DNA from: Burkholderiales bacterium
GTDB taxonomy: Bacteria > Pseudomonadota > Gammaproteobacteria > Burkholderiales > Casimicrobiaceae
Assembly (NCBI GenBank): GCA_016790165.1
Contig: JAEUPL010000027.1
Span: 1 to 64,000 of the forward strand
DNA length: 64,000 nucleotides
Direction of reading: 5' to 3'
Under the pieces are notes generated by a model. That model was not told where the DNA came from and did not search any database. It saw only the letters and a list, made by a program, of their open reading frames with translations. This document shows positions 38,296-50,432 of the stretch, in pieces. The position numbers and the translations under genes are program-made. Every line of letters starts with the position of its first letter. The first letter of the stretch is position 1.

Positions 38296-40356
38296 GTGAA
38301 TCACTACAAGATTTCGACACTTTCCGCCGCCACATTCGCCGCACTCACGCTTGCTGGGTGCGGTTCCGACAGCATCGTCACCGTCAACAGTCTGCCAACG
38401 TTTGTCGCTGGCACGCCGCAACGTCTTCCCGTCGACGGCAGCAGCAACGATCTGCTTACCGCGGGCCTTGGCAAGAGTGGGCTCCAGAGCGCGGTGTCAC
38501 CCACGATCAACGATCCGCTGAACCCAACCGCCGCCGAGTTGCGCCGCCTGGCGATCTATAACAACTACCGTGCGCTGGTGGATATGACCACCAACGGCGG
38601 TTACGGCGTGCTCTACGGCCCGAACGTTGACGCCAACGGGGTTGCCGGCAGCGGTGAGGGCAAGATCGGCGGGGTGGAGTACATGGCCTATGCCGACGAC
38701 GGCAGCGGCAAGCAGAATGTCACGATGGTGGTGCAGATTCCGGCCACCTTCAACGCCAGCGCGCCGTGCATCGTCTCGGCGGCGTCTTCCGGCTCGCGCG
38801 GGGTGTACGGTGCAATTGCAACCGCAGGTGAGTGGGGGCTGAAGAAGGGGTGTGCGGTCGCCTACACCGACAAAGGCACCGGAAACGGCGCGCATGACCT
38901 GGCGACGAATACCGTGTTTGACATGTTCGGTCGCCCGACGACCAATGTAGCGGGCGCGCAATTTGCGGCGACTGTACCGTCCGGCACCGCGCCGAACAAC
39001 CGCATCGCCGTCAAGCACGCTCACTCGCAGCAAAACCCGGAAAAGGACTGGGGAAAATTCACGCTTCAGGCCATCAAGTTCGCGTTTTTCGCTCTGAACG
39101 AGGAACTGGCGCCCAAGGTCAACGGCGCAGCGACGGTCAAGTTCGTTCCCGACAACACCCTCGTCATCGCCTCCAGTGTTTCCAACGGCGGCGGCGCTGC
39201 GCTCATGGCTGCAGAGCTCGACAGCGAGAACCTGATTGACGGCGTCGCCGTCGGAGAGCCACAAATCCAGCCGGATGGCTCAGGTGGAGCTTCCGTCAAG
39301 TTTGGCGGCAACACGGTGACCGGTGGCGGCAAGAGCTTGTACGACTACACCACGCAGGCCATGCTTTACCAGCCCTGCGCGGCGATCTCGACCCAGCTGG
39401 CCGGTGCGCCGGGCGCGGCCTTCATCGTGGGCATCTCGGCGCAGGCACGCTGCGCGTCTTTGGTCCAGAAAGGTCTGCTCACTGGCGCCAACGCCAACGA
39501 GCAAGCCGATAACGCGCTGGCCAAGCTGCGTGCAGCCGGCTGGCTGCCTGAATCGGATCTGTTGCACGCGTCGCACTTTGCGTTTGCCGTGCCGGCGATT
39601 GCCGTGACGTACGCCAACACGTACGCTCAGGCCAACGTCGCCGACAATCTCTGTGGCTATGGGTTTGCCGCTACAGGCGCCGACTTCAAACCGACGGCGG
39701 TCAGCGCAGCGGCATTTGCCCGCCTGTTTGGCACCGGCAACGGCGTGCCACCCACGAGTGGCATCAACATCGTCAATTTCAACAGTGCGCTCGGCCCAAT
39801 CATCGAAGGCGCCGGTTCGCTGTCAGCCGGTTCGGTCGCCGACTACAACCTCGATGGCGCACGCTGTCTGGCCGACAAGCTGAGCAACGGCACGGTGGCT
39901 GCAAATATCAAGGCCGTACAACGCAGCGGCAAGTTGCAAGGCAAGCCGACGATCATCGTGCATGGCCGCAACGATGCCCTCGTCCCGGTGAACCATTCCT
40001 CGCGGCCGTATGTGGCCCAGAGCAAGGTGAACGACGCCAACAGCAAACTCGCCTACATTGAAGTCACCAACGCACAGCACTTTGACGCGTTCGTTGGCAA
40101 CGCTGCCCTGCCGGGCTTCGACACGCGCTTCATTCCGCTTCACGTCTACTACGTTCGCGCCATGGACGCGATGTACGACACACTGAAGAACGGCAAAGCG
40201 CTGCCGCCGTCGCAGGTGGTCCGCACAACTCCACGTGGCGGTACGCCGGGCGCCGCGCCTGCGATCACTGCGGCCAACGTGCCGGCGATCAGTGCGGCTC
40301 CTGCTGCGGCAGATGCGATCACCTTCAGCGGTAACACCTTGTCGATTCCGCAGTAG
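38296..40356 (+). CDS. D-3-hydroxybutyrate oligomer hydrolase family lipoprotein
   Basis: A 686-aa protein starting at GTG 38296, with AGGGGA 6-7 bases upstream. The lipoprotein signal ends in LTLAGCGS (Cys about 22). The hydrolase has a lipase-like box in SSVSNGGGAAL (about 294-304). VHGRNDALVPVNHSSRPY (about 553-570) holds the acid region. TNAQHFDAF holds the histidine. This is the family of extracellular or intracellular 3HB-oligomer hydrolases that finish poly-3-hydroxybutyrate breakdown. The lipid anchor suggests it acts on oligomers at the cell surface. It is followed by a strong terminator. Confidence 0.8.
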   Translation: MNHYKISTLSAATFAALTLAGCGSDSIVTVNSLPTFVAGTPQRLPVDGSSNDLLTAGLGKSGLQSAVSPTINDPLNPTAAELRRLAIYNNYRALVDMTTNGGYGVLYGPNVDANGVAGSGEGKIGGVEYMAYADDGSGKQNVTMVVQIPATFNASAPCIVSAASSGSRGVYGAIATAGEWGLKKGCAVAYTDKGTGNGAHDLATNTVFDMFGRPTTNVAGAQFAATVPSGTAPNNRIAVKHAHSQQNPEKDWGKFTLQAIKFAFFALNEELAPKVNGAATVKFVPDNTLVIASSVSNGGGAALMAAELDSENLIDGVAVGEPQIQPDGSGGASVKFGGNTVTGGGKSLYDYTTQAMLYQPCAAISTQLAGAPGAAFIVGISAQARCASLVQKGLLTGANANEQADNALAKLRAAGWLPESDLLHASHFAFAVPAIAVTYANTYAQANVADNLCGYGFAATGADFKPTAVSAAAFARLFGTGNGVPPTSGINIVNFNSALGPIIEGAGSLSAGSVADYNLDGARCLADKLSNGTVAANIKAVQRSGKLQGKPTIIVHGRNDALVPVNHSSRPYVAQSKVNDANSKLAYIEVTNAQHFDAFVGNAALPGFDTRFIPLHVYYVRAMDAMYDTLKNGKALPPSQVVRTTPRGGTPGAAPAITAANVPAISAAPAAADAITFSGNTLSIPQ

Positions 40357-40440
40357 CAAGCGAACCCGTCGCCCATCCTGGCGACGTCGTCGCGTAGAGC
40401 CGCCGCTCAAAACAGGGCGGCGCGTCGCGGCGCAGGAACG

Positions 40441-42548
<2,108 letters not shown>

Positions 42549-42710
42549 CGCCGACACCATCACTCGCCCCGCGCCTAATCCGGGGCTCGCAAATCGTTCC
42601 AAACGCCGGGGGACGCCACAAACGCAACACTGCGCTGCCTGTGCCGATGGGTGCGGCAAATTGGGGTGGCACGCTGCACTGCAAAACGCCTAACATCAGC
42701 GATTGAATCC

Positions 42711-42739
42711 GCCAGACGCTGAGCTTTTCTTCGTCTGGC
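42711..42739. repeat. 8-bp inverted repeat upstream of the lipoprotein lipase
   Basis: Perfect arms gccagacg (42711-42718) and cgtctggc (42732-42739) flank 13 bases, 53 bases before the lipase start. It could be an operator or leader hairpin. Otherwise the 42549-42792 gap shows only a GC-rich hairpin after fadH (gcccc/ggggc near 42569-42590). Confidence 0.35.
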
Positions 42740-42792
42740 CGTCACGTTTACGCAGCGCTATGCGGCTGCCGCAAGGAACCATGGAGGAAATC

Positions 42793-44256
42793 ATGACGAC
42801 ACGACGTTCTCTCGGACTGGCCGCAACGGCCACTTTGGTCACCGCAGTATTGACTGCCTGCTCGGGCGGCGGCGATGTGGCCAGCGGCCCGGCGATTGAC
42901 CTCGGGCCCGCCCGCGGCTCGCTGGTCGCCAACCCGCCGGTCACGCTTGCCAGCATGCCGTCCGCAGCGGATGTGACGGCTGCCTTTTCTGCCAGCGCCA
43001 GTGGTCGCTCATTGCTCGCGCTGGCTGGCACACCGAAGTGCGGCGTGAACTTCCACTACATGGAGTACAACACCGTCGGCGCCAAGGGCGAAGCAACCAA
43101 CGCCACCGGCGGCATCATGGTCCCGCAGGGCACCGACGCAGCGTGCACCGGCGCCCGCCCTGTGCTGCTCTACGCGCATGGCACCACGGTCGACAAGGCC
43201 TACAACAACGCAAGCCCGAGCAGCGGCGAAGGCAGCCTGCTCGCGGCTGTATATGCGGCCCAGGGCTTCATCGTCGTGACCTCGAACTTCGCCGGCTACG
43301 ACGCCTCGCGCCTGCCCTATCACCCCTACCTCAACGCCGAGCAGCAATCCAACGACATGGTGGATGCCATGCGCGCGGCGCGCGCCGCGTTCCCGAAAAT
43401 CGGCGCCACTGCGTCGGACAAACTGTTCCTCTCGGGCTACTCGCAGGGCGGGCACGTGTCGATGGCGACCCACAAGGCGATGCAATCCACCTACGCCAAT
43501 GAGTTCAAGGTAACGGCATCGGGCAACATGTCTGGCCCCTACTCGATGACCAACACCGTAAGAACGGTGTTCGGGGGTGGCGTCAATGCGGGTGCAACGA
43601 TCTTTGCGCCGCTGCTGTTCACCAGCTGGCAGCAGTCCTACGGCAACCTCTACTCATCGCCCTCCGATGTGTACGAGTCGCCCTACGCGTCCTACGTCGA
43701 GACGCTGCTGCCCGGCGCACAATCCATCACCCAGCTCTACACCACGGGCAAGCTGCCGACCAAACTGTTCGCCACGGGTGCGCTGGTGACCGGTGACCCG
43801 TCGATGGACGCCCTGTTCGCCAACGGCATCGGGACGCCGAACCTGATCAAGCAAAGCTACCGCACGGCCGTGTTGTCGACCCCCACTCACCCGGTCTGGG
43901 CCGCCGCCGCGAAAAACGATTTGCTGAGCTGGACACCGGCACGCCCGGTCGCCTTGTGCTTCGGCGCGCAGGATCCGACCGTGTTCGCCACGAACTCGTC
44001 GGACGCCGCCACTTACTTCGCCAGCAAGGGCGCGAGCGCGCTGGTCAAGACGATGAATCTCGAGGATTCAGCCTCGGTTGGCCCAACGCTTGCCGGCGCG
44101 TTCGCCGCGGCCAAGGCGGCCGCAGCGGCCGATCCATCGCTCGGTGCGTCGCCAGCGGAACGCGTGCTGAGCAGCTACCACGGCAGCCTCGTGCCACCGT
44201 TCTGCAACATCGCCGTACGCTCGTACTTCCAGGGCGTGCTGGCGGCCGGGCTGTAA
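42793..44256 (+). CDS. Lipoprotein alpha/beta hydrolase (secretory lipase-like)
   Basis: A 487-aa protein with lipobox VLTACSGG (Cys about 23). The hydrolase core has YAHGTTVDKAYN (about 135-146), the nucleophile elbow GYSQGG (about 214-219) and a likely acid in FGAQDPTVF (about 397-405). A family-typical VVTSNFAGYDAS lies near 168-179. It resembles bacterial secreted lipases or esterases of the LIP family. It probably cleaves ester substrates at the cell surface; the substrate is unknown. The start ATG 42793 has a clear GGAGG 6 bases upstream. A terminator follows at 44315. Confidence 0.78.
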   Translation: MTTRRSLGLAATATLVTAVLTACSGGGDVASGPAIDLGPARGSLVANPPVTLASMPSAADVTAAFSASASGRSLLALAGTPKCGVNFHYMEYNTVGAKGEATNATGGIMVPQGTDAACTGARPVLLYAHGTTVDKAYNNASPSSGEGSLLAAVYAAQGFIVVTSNFAGYDASRLPYHPYLNAEQQSNDMVDAMRAARAAFPKIGATASDKLFLSGYSQGGHVSMATHKAMQSTYANEFKVTASGNMSGPYSMTNTVRTVFGGGVNAGATIFAPLLFTSWQQSYGNLYSSPSDVYESPYASYVETLLPGAQSITQLYTTGKLPTKLFATGALVTGDPSMDALFANGIGTPNLIKQSYRTAVLSTPTHPVWAAAAKNDLLSWTPARPVALCFGAQDPTVFATNSSDAATYFASKGASALVKTMNLEDSASVGPTLAGAFAAAKAAAAADPSLGASPAERVLSSYHGSLVPPFCNIAVRSYFQGVLAAGL

Positions 44257-44303
44257 CACCAGACGTTCGCGACCGCCGGGGCGAGTTACAGCTTTTCGGC
44301 GCT

Positions 44304-44391
44304 ATCGACGCTTCAACGGGCCTTCGGGCCCGTTTTTGTTGACTATCGACTACGCATAAAATCGGCCAGAAACGACCGCCAGCCGGTCGTT
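44304..44391. repeat. 88-bp palindromic dispersed element, copy D
   Basis: The right palindrome at 44371-44391 is nearly perfect (aacgaccg...cggtcgtt). The central hexamer ATCGAC is at 44345-44350, one base from GTCGAC. The left half is degenerate and coincides with the lipase terminator. Spacing is identical to copies A-C. Confidence 0.55.
44315..44336 (+). terminator. Intrinsic terminator after the lipoprotein lipase
   Basis: An 8-bp stem (aacgggcc / ggcccgtt) with loop ttcg is followed by a T-run. Confidence 0.85.
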
Positions 44392-44437
44392 AGGATACGT
44401 AAGCCAGTGGTCGGGGTGGCGGACGACCGCCGCAGCG

Positions 44438-45169
44438 TCAGCGTTTTCGCACCGGCAACCCGCTCACCATTGAAACGGTCCACGGTCGCAATCCGACCGC
44501 GACACCGATGGTTTGCCGATCAGCGGACGGCAGCATGCTGTCGAGTTCGGCAAGTTCGTGCACTTCGTCTGCCAACCGTTCGAGTTTGCGCTTGAGGACT
44601 TCGAAGCTCGCACTCGACAGTTCGCGAAATTCGACCCGGAACATGCCGCCAACCCGATCAAATTCGGGGCTCAAAAATTCGCCCACCACCGCCCGTCCGT
44701 ACGCCGTTTCGATCGGGCCGCGACGCCGCAAGCGCAGATTACGCGCCACTTTCAGCCGTACCTGCTCGTTCGGCAACAGATCGAGCACACCGATACCGTC
44801 GAGTTTGCGCAGCAGGGCGAACACCTGGGCGTGGCTGAGTTCGTACTGCGCCACGATATCGTTGATCTGCCAGCCGTTGTAGGTGAGGTAGAACACGCCG
44901 AGCAACACACGATCCTTCGCCAGCTGCTGCTCCTGCTTGACCGTCAGTTCCTGCGCCCGCGCCTGCTCGCCGCGCGCGAGTTTCGCGAGTTCGAACACGT
45001 CGATTTCCAGCGCCGCACAAATCTGCTCCAGCCGCTCCAGCGTAAACGTCCCCTGCGAGAACAGTCGCTTGACGCTCGCTTCCGACAGCGCGATCCGTTG
45101 CGCGAGCTCGGCATAGGTGAGACCGCGCGTCTTCAGCACGCGCTTGAGGGTGGAGATCAGAGGGCTCAT
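44438..45169 (-). CDS. XRE-family helix-turn-helix regulator
   Basis: A 243-aa protein. The N-terminal XRE HTH (about residues 5-60) has LTYAELAQRIALSEASVKRL as turn and recognition helices and FTLERLEQICAAL. The C-terminal part (about 75-243) is a helical domain without cysteines, possibly a second DNA-reading or sensing domain (NGWQINDIVAQYELSHAQVF looks HTH-like). It is divergent from dusA with an 89-bp gap, where both promoters must lie. It could repress itself or dusA (inferred). Confidence 0.8.
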   Translation of the reverse strand: MSPLISTLKRVLKTRGLTYAELAQRIALSEASVKRLFSQGTFTLERLEQICAALEIDVFELAKLARGEQARAQELTVKQEQQLAKDRVLLGVFYLTYNGWQINDIVAQYELSHAQVFALLRKLDGIGVLDLLPNEQVRLKVARNLRLRRRGPIETAYGRAVVGEFLSPEFDRVGGMFRVEFRELSSASFEVLKRKLERLADEVHELAELDSMLPSADRQTIGVAVGLRPWTVSMVSGLPVRKR

Positions 45170-45258
45170 CGCAACAGCTTCGCAAGCGGGATGACCACAA
45201 TGCTACGCAGTTCGACGCCGCAGCGCACCCGCTTCGCAGCCTGCGAAAATATCGCCCT

Positions 45259-46344
45259 ATGACCTCGCCCCCCACTTGTCCGCCCGCCAATCCGTGGCGC
45301 CTGACCACGGCGCCGATGATGGACTGGACCGACCGCCACTGCCGGGTGCTGTTCCGCCACCTCGCTCCGCACGCGCGGCTCTACACCGAAATGGTGACCA
45401 CCGGCCCGCTGATTTACGGCGACGCCGAGCAGCATCGCCGTCATCTCCAATTCACTGAGATTGAGCATCCTGTTGCACTGCAACTCGGTGGCAGCGAACG
45501 CGAGGATCTCGCGCGCGCCGCGAAGCTCGGTGCCGACTACGGCTATGACGAGATCAACTTGAATTGCGGCTGCCCGAGTGAGCGGGTACAGCGCGGCGCG
45601 TTCGGTGCATGCCTCATGGCAGAGCCCGCCCTGGTGGCCGATTGCGTGCGAGCAATGATCGACGCCGTGCCGCCCAGCGTACCGGTGACGGTAAAGCACC
45701 GCATCGGTCTTGACTACGACGAGAGCTATGACTTCGTCCGCGACTTTGTTGGTACGGTCGCTGAGGCGGGTTGCCGGGTATTCATCGTGCACGCGCGCAA
45801 TGCAGTACTGAAAGGACTGAGTCCCAAGGAAAACCGCGAAATACCGCCGCTGCGTTACGACGTCGTTGCGCGTCTGCGCGTGGATTTCCCGACGCTTGTA
45901 TTCGTATTGAATGGCGGCATTACAACGGCGCAGCAATGTGTCGATCTTCTGGACGTCGCTCCCGACGACGCAGATGAGGCCCCGCATGGCGTGATGTTAG
46001 GTCGCGCCGCGTATCACGACAGCTACATGCTTGCGCACGCCGAACGGGCACTATTCGGTACACCGCTGCCGTCTCGCGAACAGATCGTCGAGTGCATGAT
46101 TGGGTACACGGCGCGAGAAATCGCAGCGACGCAGGGAGAACGCTTCCATACGCGCGTGCGCGATGTCGCCCGTCACGTGCTCGGCCTTTACAGCGGCCAG
46201 GTCGGCGGCAAGGCTTGGCGGCGGATGCTGTCCGACGCCCGCCTGCTCAATCACGACGATCCCGAGCTTTTGCGCCGCGCAATGCCCTACCAGAGCGAAT
46301 ATGACGATCACCGGCAGCCGCTGCTGGATGCCTTGAGCGGCTAG
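45259..46344 (+). CDS. dusA: tRNA-dihydrouridine(20/20a) synthase DusA
   Basis: A 361-aa FMN enzyme. The signature APMMDWTDRHCR is near residues 15-26, with TEMVTTGPLIYGD near 45-57. The catalytic Cys lies in LNCGCPSERV (about 98-107), with KHRIGLDY near 144-151. FVLNGGI and VMLGRAAYHD form the FMN-phosphate site. It reduces uridines 20/20a in the tRNA D-loop. It is a single gene. Confidence 0.94.
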   Translation: MTSPPTCPPANPWRLTTAPMMDWTDRHCRVLFRHLAPHARLYTEMVTTGPLIYGDAEQHRRHLQFTEIEHPVALQLGGSEREDLARAAKLGADYGYDEINLNCGCPSERVQRGAFGACLMAEPALVADCVRAMIDAVPPSVPVTVKHRIGLDYDESYDFVRDFVGTVAEAGCRVFIVHARNAVLKGLSPKENREIPPLRYDVVARLRVDFPTLVFVLNGGITTAQQCVDLLDVAPDDADEAPHGVMLGRAAYHDSYMLAHAERALFGTPLPSREQIVECMIGYTAREIAATQGERFHTRVRDVARHVLGLYSGQVGGKAWRRMLSDARLLNHDDPELLRRAMPYQSEYDDHRQPLLDALSG

Positions 46345-46360
46345 CAGGCCGCTAGGACTC

Positions 46361-46509
46361 TGCGCGGCAGAAGGAACCGTAGCGAAAGCGACGAGCAACG
46401 AGTGAGTTGTCGCGCACTTTCGTGCGCCGTCGCCGTCGCTACGGCCATCGAAAGTGCGTGGAAAGGAACGCTGACTCGTCTATTGCAACAGGTTTTCTTC
46501 TGCCGCGCC
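46361..46509. mobile_element. MITE-like element with terminal and internal inverted repeats
   Basis: The left end gcgcggcagaaggaacc (46362-46378) is the near-perfect reverse complement of the right end ggttttcttctgccgcgc (46491-46508). Inside, ccgtagcgaaagcgacg pairs with cgtcgccgtcgctacgg, and gcgcactttcg with cgaaagtgcgt. The whole can fold into nested stems. At ~149 bp it is too short to encode a protein. A clear target-site duplication is not visible. It could instead be a structured RNA or a bidirectional terminator. Confidence 0.45.
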
Positions 46510-46607
46510 GACGCCTGATATCCCGAGTTAGAAAATCGGGGAGTATGGAGTCGCCCAATGTAAATGCCAGGCAGGGCTTCCAGGGCAGCCATGGCCGTGT
46601 CCATCGC

Positions 46608-46689
46608 CCATGATGCCCGACAGTTATCGGAACGCGTAACGGCTAGTTGCGCGTGCGGTCGACGAGCTTATTGGCTTTGATCCAGGGCA
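46608..46689 (-). pseudogene. Duplicated fragment of the ilvC 3' end
   Basis: These 82 bases match 46764-46845 with only five differences. On the minus strand they encode the last ~15 codons of ketol-acid reductoisomerase ([13 protein letters not shown]), ending in TAG instead of TAA, plus ~36 bases of 3' flank. The small hairpin in the flank has compensating changes in the two copies (ccggca/tgccgg versus ccgaca/tatcgg). It is a gene-tail duplication with no start. Confidence 0.8.
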
Positions 46690-46702
46690 CTTCGAAGCGT
46701 AA

Positions 46703-46728
46703 AAAAAGCAGCCCTGCGGCTGCTTTTT
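46703..46728 (-). terminator. Intrinsic terminator of ilvC
   Basis: An 11-bp stem (aaaaagcagcc / ggctgcttttt) with a 4-nt loop is flanked by A- and T-runs, about 70 bases after the ilvC stop on the minus strand. It could act in both directions. Confidence 0.85.
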
Positions 46729-46798
46729 AGCTTCGGAGGCCAGCGCGCATGCTTGCGCGTTGGCCATGATGCCCGGCAGTTGCCGGAACGCGCAACGG

Positions 46799-47851
<1,053 letters not shown>

Positions 47852-47865
47852 TCAATGACGGAAGA

Positions 47866-47947
47866 GGACGAAGGACCAATGACGAAAGAGGCAAAGCAAC
47901 GCTCCCGTTGCCTCAAGCTTTCGTCACGCGTCACTCGTCATTCGTCC
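47866..47947. repeat. Imperfect long hairpin of TGACGAA-type repeats between ilvH and ilvC
   Basis: The left arm has ggacgaag...atgacgaaag; the right arm has ctttcgtcacg...gtcattcgtcc. Inside lies a gcaacg/cgttgc stem (47896-47911). Simple repeats of the type gaatgacgagtgacg are common between genes in many proteobacteria. It may dampen transcription from ilvBH into ilvC or protect transcript ends. Confidence 0.5.
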
Positions 47948-47964
47948 TGCGCGGCAACGCCGCG

Positions 47965-48456
47965 CTAAATCTTCAAAATGCGTTCGCCACGCCCGATGCC
48001 CGAGGCGCCGGTGCGTACTGTTTCGAGAATGGTGCCAGGTTCGATGGCAGCGATGAATGCGTCGAGTTTGTCACTGTTGCCTGTCAGCTCAATGGTGTAG
48101 CTCTTGTCCGTGACGTCGAGAATCCGCCCGCGAAAAATATCCGCCATTCGCTTCATCTCGTCGCGATCCTTGCCCGACGCGCGAACCTTGACCAGCATCA
48201 GCTCTCGCTCGATGTGATTCCCCTCGGTGATGTCGACGACTTTCACCACCTCGATGAGCTTGTTCAGCTGCTTGGTAATCTGCTCGATGATGTCATCTGA
48301 ACCATGCGTGACGATGGTCATGCGGCTCATGGTCGTGTCTTCGGTGGTGGCTACGGACAGCGAGTCAATGTTGTAGCCGCGCGCCGAGAACAATCCCACC
48401 ACACGGGAGAGCGCTCCCGGTTCGTTTTCGAGCAGGATGGAAAGGATGTGTCGCAT
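47965..48456 (-). CDS. ilvH: Acetolactate synthase small (regulatory) subunit
   Basis: A 163-aa protein. The N-terminal ACT domain has SILLENEPGALSRVVGLFSARGYNIDSLSV (cited in part: NEPGALSRV and RGYNIDSL). A second half binds the large subunit. It confers valine feedback control on IlvB. Its ATG follows the ilvB stop by a single base, so the pair is coupled. Confidence 0.95.
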   Translation of the reverse strand: MRHILSILLENEPGALSRVVGLFSARGYNIDSLSVATTEDTTMSRMTIVTHGSDDIIEQITKQLNKLIEVVKVVDITEGNHIERELMLVKVRASGKDRDEMKRMADIFRGRILDVTDKSYTIELTGNSDKLDAFIAAIEPGTILETVRTGASGIGRGERILKI

Positions 48457-48457
48457 G

Positions 48458-50170
48458 TTAGAGGTCCTCCGCGAGGATCATTTCGGTGAGACCCTTTCCG
48501 CCCGGCACCATGGGGAACACGTTCTCGGTCTGGTCGGTGATGAAGTCGAGGAAATACAGCTTTTCCTTGTGCTTGAATGCCTCACGCAAAGCGCCCTCGA
48601 CGTCGCCTGGCTTTTCCACCTTGATGCCGTGGTGACCATAGGCTTCGGCCAGCTTCACGAAGTCGGGCAGCGCGTTCATGTAGCTCTCAGCATGCCGGTT
48701 GCCGTAGAAGAACTCCTGCCACTGACGCACCATGCCGAGGTAGCGGTTGTTGAGGTTGATGATCTTGACGGGGATGTGGTATTGCTTGCAGGTCGAGAGC
48801 TCCTGAATGCACATCTGGATGCTGGCCTCGCCGGTGATGCAGGCGACGGTCGCATCCGGATTCGCCAGTTGCACGCCCATTGCGTAAGGTAGCCCCACAC
48901 CCATGGTGCCCAAGCCGCCGGAGTTGATCCAGCGGCGCGGCTTGTCAAACTTGTAATACTGCGCGGCCCACATCTGGTGCTGGCCTACGTCACTGGTGAC
49001 GATGGCATCGCCACCGGTAATTTCGTAGAGTTTTTCGACAACGAACTGGGGTTTGATCAACTCGTCGGACGCCTTGTACTTCAGGCAGTTTCTGCTTTGC
49101 CATTCCTTGATGCGGGTCCACCAGGCCTTCAGGGCCGCCGCATCAGGGCGCTTGTCGGTTGCCTGCACCTGGGCGATCATTTCGTCGAGCACGTCCCGCA
49201 CGTATCCGACAATTGGCACGTCAACCTTCACACGCTTTGAAATCGAAGACGGATCGATGTCAATGTGAATGATCTTTCGACCTTCTCGGAAGAAGTGACC
49301 CGGATTGCCAATCACGCGGTCATCGAAGCGTGCACCTACGGCCAGCAGCACGTCGCAATCCTGCATCGCCTGATTCGCCTCAAAGGTGCCGTGCATCCCC
49401 GGCATGCCGAGGTACTGCGGGTCGGTAGCAGGATACCCGCCGAGCCCCATGAGCGTGTTGGTGACGGGCGCACCCAGCAGCCGCACCAGCTTGGTCAGCT
49501 GCGGTGCGGCGTCGTTCAGCACCACGCCGCCACCGGTGTAAATCATCGGCCGCTTGGCATCAAGCAGCAGCTGCACGGCTTTCTTGATTTGGCCGCTGTG
49601 GCCCTTGCCAGCGGGGTTATAGCTCCGCATCGAGATCGTTTCCGGATACTCGAACTTGCAGCTGTTGATCGTGACATCTTTCGGGATGTCGACGAGCACG
49701 GGGCCGGGGCGCCCGGTGGAGGCAATATAGAACGCCTTCTTGATGGTAGACGCCAGATCGCGCACGTCTTTCACCAGGAAGTTGTGCTTCACGCATGGGC
49801 GAGTGATGCCGACCGTATCGCACTCCTGAAACGCGTCCTGTCCGATGTACGCCGTCGGCACCTGGCCACTCAGGATGACCATTGGAATCGAATCCATGTA
49901 GGCCGTGGCAATACCGGTCACGGCGTTGGTCACGCCGGGGCCACTGGTCACAAGGCAAACGCCAATCCGCTGCGACGAGCGCGAATACGCGTCTGCCGCG
50001 TGAACTGCCGCCTGCTCGTGCCGAACGAGCACGTGCTTGAATTTGTCTTGCTTGAATATCTCGTCGTAGATATTGAGCACGGCGCCGCCGGGATAGCCGA
50101 ACACAAAGTCGACTTTTTCTTCCGCGAGGCAGCGAACGACGATTTCCGCGCCAGTGATGGTCTGAGACAT
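48458..50170 (-). CDS. ilvB: Acetolactate synthase large (catalytic) subunit
   Basis: A 570-aa ThDP/FAD enzyme. The N-terminal domain has FVFGYPGGAVLNIYDE (about residues 22-37, with the ThDP-activating Glu region just after) and ATGPGVTNA-type SGPGVTNAVTGIATAY. The central FAD domain has GAPVTNTLMGLGGYP. The C-terminal ThDP motif has GLGTMGVGLPYAMG then GEASIQM...LNNRYLGMVRQWQ. It condenses pyruvate to acetolactate or with 2-ketobutyrate. The start MSQTITGAEI at 50170 has GAGGAAG just upstream. Confidence 0.97.
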   Translation of the reverse strand: MSQTITGAEIVVRCLAEEKVDFVFGYPGGAVLNIYDEIFKQDKFKHVLVRHEQAAVHAADAYSRSSQRIGVCLVTSGPGVTNAVTGIATAYMDSIPMVILSGQVPTAYIGQDAFQECDTVGITRPCVKHNFLVKDVRDLASTIKKAFYIASTGRPGPVLVDIPKDVTINSCKFEYPETISMRSYNPAGKGHSGQIKKAVQLLLDAKRPMIYTGGGVVLNDAAPQLTKLVRLLGAPVTNTLMGLGGYPATDPQYLGMPGMHGTFEANQAMQDCDVLLAVGARFDDRVIGNPGHFFREGRKIIHIDIDPSSISKRVKVDVPIVGYVRDVLDEMIAQVQATDKRPDAAALKAWWTRIKEWQSRNCLKYKASDELIKPQFVVEKLYEITGGDAIVTSDVGQHQMWAAQYYKFDKPRRWINSGGLGTMGVGLPYAMGVQLANPDATVACITGEASIQMCIQELSTCKQYHIPVKIINLNNRYLGMVRQWQEFFYGNRHAESYMNALPDFVKLAEAYGHHGIKVEKPGDVEGALREAFKHKEKLYFLDFITDQTENVFPMVPGGKGLTEMILAEDL

Positions 50171-50382
50171 GTCTTCCTCAAGAGTTTGCAAAGATTTGCA
50201 TTCAGCCGAACGTCGACGGGTATTGACGCGCAGCCCCTGAGGGCAAAGAAAAACTGGGTAATCACGGCCTCGCGCACGCTTTGCACAGGCAGGCAACCAA
50301 AGCTTGTGGCCGGCGCCTCACCCGTGTGCCCTCGATCCGCTCAACATGAGCCAATCAAAACGCCACGGTATCCGAACAACGA

Positions 50383-50412
50383 AGTATACGAGAAATTGCT
50401 GCGGCGCGACAA
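50383..50412 (-). promoter_or_regulatory. Candidate sigma-70 promoter of ilvBH(C)
   Basis: On the minus strand TTGTCG (50412-50407) and TATACT (50388-50383) are 18 bases apart. The predicted start near 50376 gives a ~205-nt leader before ilvB. A leader that long could hold attenuation, but I found no short peptide rich in Ile/Val/Leu codons. The rest of the 50171-50432 gap shows no gene. Confidence 0.4.
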
Positions 50413-50432
50413 TCGCAAGCGCGGCGCCTGCG

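Larger units (their letters stand above)
46345..46798. other. 454-bp gene-free region built from repeats
   Basis: Between dusA and ilvC no coding sequence is evident. The stretch holds, in order: a ~149-bp inverted-repeat element, a small cccga/tcggg hairpin near 46522-46540, a duplicated ilvC 3' end, the ilvC terminator, and the ilvC 3' flank. Confidence 0.7.
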
